Part shown: positions 6,610-8,149 of the stretch, piece after piece
Position numbering within the stretch: the first letter of the stretch is position 1
Layout of the letters: each line of letters starts with the position of its first letter
From: Chloroflexota bacterium
GTDB taxonomy: Bacteria; Chloroflexota; Anaerolineae; UBA1429
Assembly (NCBI GenBank): GCA_012513725.1
Contig: JAAZBQ010000214.1
Span: forward strand, 1 to 8,149
Length of the DNA stretch: 8,149 nt
Direction: 5' to 3'
Made by a program: the position numbers and the translations under genes
The notes under the pieces: model-generated
Told to the model about the DNA's origin: nothing
Database searches by the model: none
The model's input: only the letters and a program-made list of their open reading frames with translations

Positions 6610-8149
6610 ATGTCGACGCGCCGACTCTTACCCCTCGACCGCGTGCGTATCCACGACCGGTTCTGGGCGCCCCGGCAGGAGACCAACCGCTCGGTCACGC
6701 TGCCGCTGCAGTACCGCATCCTGCAAGATACCGGCCGCATCGACGCCTTTCGCCTTGGCTGGCAGCCGGGCCAGCCCAGGCAGCCCCACCAGTTCTGGGA
6801 TTCCGACGTGGCCAAGTGGATCGAGGCCGCCGGCTACAGCCTGGCCACCCACTCGGATCCCGACCTGATGGCCAGGGTCGACGCGGTGATCGACCTAATC
6901 GCCGCCGCGCAGCAGCCGGATGGCTACCTGAACATCTACTACTCGGTCGTGGAGCCGGGCCAGCGCTGGACGAACCTCCGCGACATGCACGAGCTGTACT
7001 GCGCGGGCCACCTCATCGAGGGGGCGGTCGCCTACTACCAGGGCACCGGCAAGCGCACGCTCCTCGACGTGATGTGCCGCTACGCAGATCACATCGAGGC
7101 CCGCTTTGGGCCGCGTGAGGGCCAGACCCGTGGCTACCCGGGGCATGAAGAGATCGAACTGGCCCTCGTCAAGCTCTACCGGATCACCGGGGTCGAGCGC
7201 TATCTACGCCTCGCCCAGTCTTTCGTGAACGAGCGGGGCCGCCAGCCACACTACTATGACGCCGAGGCCCTGGCGCGAGGAGAGGACCCCGCAACGTTCC
7301 GCTTCCGCGACTATTCGTACAATCAGAGCCACCTACCCATCCGCGAGCAGGCCGCGGCCGAGGGGCACTCGGTGCGCGCCATGTACTACTATAGCGGCGT
7401 GGCCGACGTCGCCGCCGAGTGCGGCGACGACACGCTGCGGCCGGCCCTGGAGCGGCTCTGGGAGAACGTTACCCGCCGGCGGATGTACGTGACGGGTGGC
7501 ATCGGCTCCTCGTCGCACGGCGAGCGCTTTACCTACGACTATGACCTGCCCAACGACACCGCCTACACCGAGACCTGCGCTGCCATCGGTCTGGCCTTCT
7601 GGGCCCAGCGGATGCTGCTCCTGGATCCTATCGGTGACTATGGCGACGTCCTGGAACGCGCGCTGTACAACGGCATCCTGGCCGGCGTGTCGCTGGACGG
7701 GCGCTCGTTCTTCTATTCCAACCCCCTGGAGGCGGACCGCTTGGCGTGGGAGGCCGCGTCGGAGACGCAGCGCCAGGCCATGAACACTCTCGATCGGCAG
7801 GGGTGGTTCCGCTGCGCCTGCTGCCCGCCGAACGTCGCGCGGCTCCTCGCCTCCCTCGGCGCCTACGTCTATGCGCAGGATGACGACACGGCCTACGTGC
7901 ACCTCTACATGGGCAGCACGGCCAACCTGCACGTCGGCAAGCGGGATGTCCGCATCACCCAGGGCACCGACTATCCCTGGAGCGAGACGGTGCGCATCCG
8001 GGTGCAGCCTTCGTTCACCGACCGCTTTACGCTGGCCCTGCGGATTCCGGGATGGTGCCGCACGCCGCGGCTGGCCGTGAACGGCGAGCCGGTCGCGCTG
8101 GAGGGTCTGGTGGAGAGAGGCTATGCGCGCCTGAACCGGGTGTGGGAGA
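6610..8149 (+). CDS. GH127 (DUF1680) beta-L-arabinofuranosidase-like protein, 3' end missing
   Basis: The frame is open from ATG 6610 to the right edge, giving 513 codons; family members are about 640-660 residues, so the end of the C-terminal beta-sandwich is missing. The typical N-terminus VRIHDRFWAPRQE, then DGYLN and YNQSHLP, leads to the active-site region GERFTYDYDLPNDTAYTETC (E305, E321, C323) and CACCPPN (C402, C404, C405). By correspondence with Bifidobacterium HypBA1, E305 is the acid/base, C404 the nucleophile, and E321, C323 and C405 join it as zinc ligands; the 16-residue spacing between the two glutamates agrees. All key residues are therefore present. The enzyme should release L-arabinofuranose from beta-linked oligosaccharides. 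No signal peptide is seen, so it acts in the cytoplasm. AAGGAG lies 10 nt upstream of the start. An in-frame ATG at 6556 would add 18 residues but falls almost at the predicted transcription start. Confidence 0.93.
   Translation, partial: MSTRRLLPLDRVRIHDRFWAPRQETNRSVTLPLQYRILQDTGRIDAFRLGWQPGQPRQPHQFWDSDVAKWIEAAGYSLATHSDPDLMARVDAVIDLIAAAQQPDGYLNIYYSVVEPGQRWTNLRDMHELYCAGHLIEGAVAYYQGTGKRTLLDVMCRYADHIEARFGPREGQTRGYPGHEEIELALVKLYRITGVERYLRLAQSFVNERGRQPHYYDAEALARGEDPATFRFRDYSYNQSHLPIREQAAAEGHSVRAMYYYSGVADVAAECGDDTLRPALERLWENVTRRRMYVTGGIGSSSHGERFTYDYDLPNDTAYTETCAAIGLAFWAQRMLLLDPIGDYGDVLERALYNGILAGVSLDGRSFFYSNPLEADRLAWEAASETQRQAMNTLDRQGWFRCACCPPNVARLLASLGAYVYAQDDDTAYVHLYMGSTANLHVGKRDVRITQGTDYPWSETVRIRVQPSFTDRFTLALRIPGWCRTPRLAVNGEPVALEGLVERGYARLNRVWE

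Noticed and set aside
1..8149. CRISPR arrays, insertion sequences, phage or toxin-antitoxin genes
   Set aside because: No regularly spaced repeats, transposase or integrase motifs, terminal repeats or small paired ORFs were seen in any part of the window.

Overview
This is an 8.1 kb stretch of very GC-rich bacterial DNA. Codons favour G or C in third position. It holds six protein-coding genes, two of them cut by the window edges, packed with little intergenic space. Strong Shine-Dalgarno sites (GGAGG, AAGGAG) and sigma70-like promoters can be read directly. No rRNA or tRNA gene, transposon or CRISPR array is visible. The gene families (sialidase-fold protein, GH43-like propeller, GH127, MprF) would fit a high-GC soil or thermophilic lineage such as Chloroflexota, Armatimonadota or a high-GC Bacillota or Actinomycetota. 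The window alone does not fix the phylum.

Layout. At the left edge (1-234, +) lies the last 77 codons of a sialidase/BNR-repeat protein. It converges on a leftward block of four genes. In transcription order from right to left these are a GH43-superfamily five-bladed propeller enzyme (6370-5360), a NodB-type polysaccharide deacetylase (5292-4444), a full-length MprF-like phosphatidylglycerol aminoacyltransferase/flippase (4336-1643) and an MdtG-like MFS efflux permease (1518-268). Divergent from the GH43 gene, across a 239 bp control region, a GH127 beta-L-arabinofuranosidase-like gene begins at 6610 (+) and runs off the right edge.

The genes fall into two themes. The right half is saccharolytic: GH127 and GH43 are divergently expressed and a deacetylase follows GH43. 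None of the three has a visible signal peptide, so they probably process imported, perhaps acetylated, oligosaccharides in the cytoplasm. The importer must lie outside the window. The left half concerns the envelope and drug resistance: MprF-type lipid aminoacylation and flipping, then an efflux permease with its own promoter just after the mprF stop. Whether the four leftward genes form one transcript is open. Two GC-rich hairpins sit between the deacetylase and mprF, and the MFS gene can be transcribed on its own.

The most informative non-coding observations are two promoters whose -35/-10 spacers contain perfect inverted repeats: GAACC-GG-GGTTC before the MFS gene and AGCCCC-N6-GGGGCT before the GH127 gene. 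Both look like repressor operators. I found no clear case for a wholly new system. The points that merit a second look are these operators, the non-canonical deacetylase motifs and the mixed sugar/envelope gene neighbourhood.
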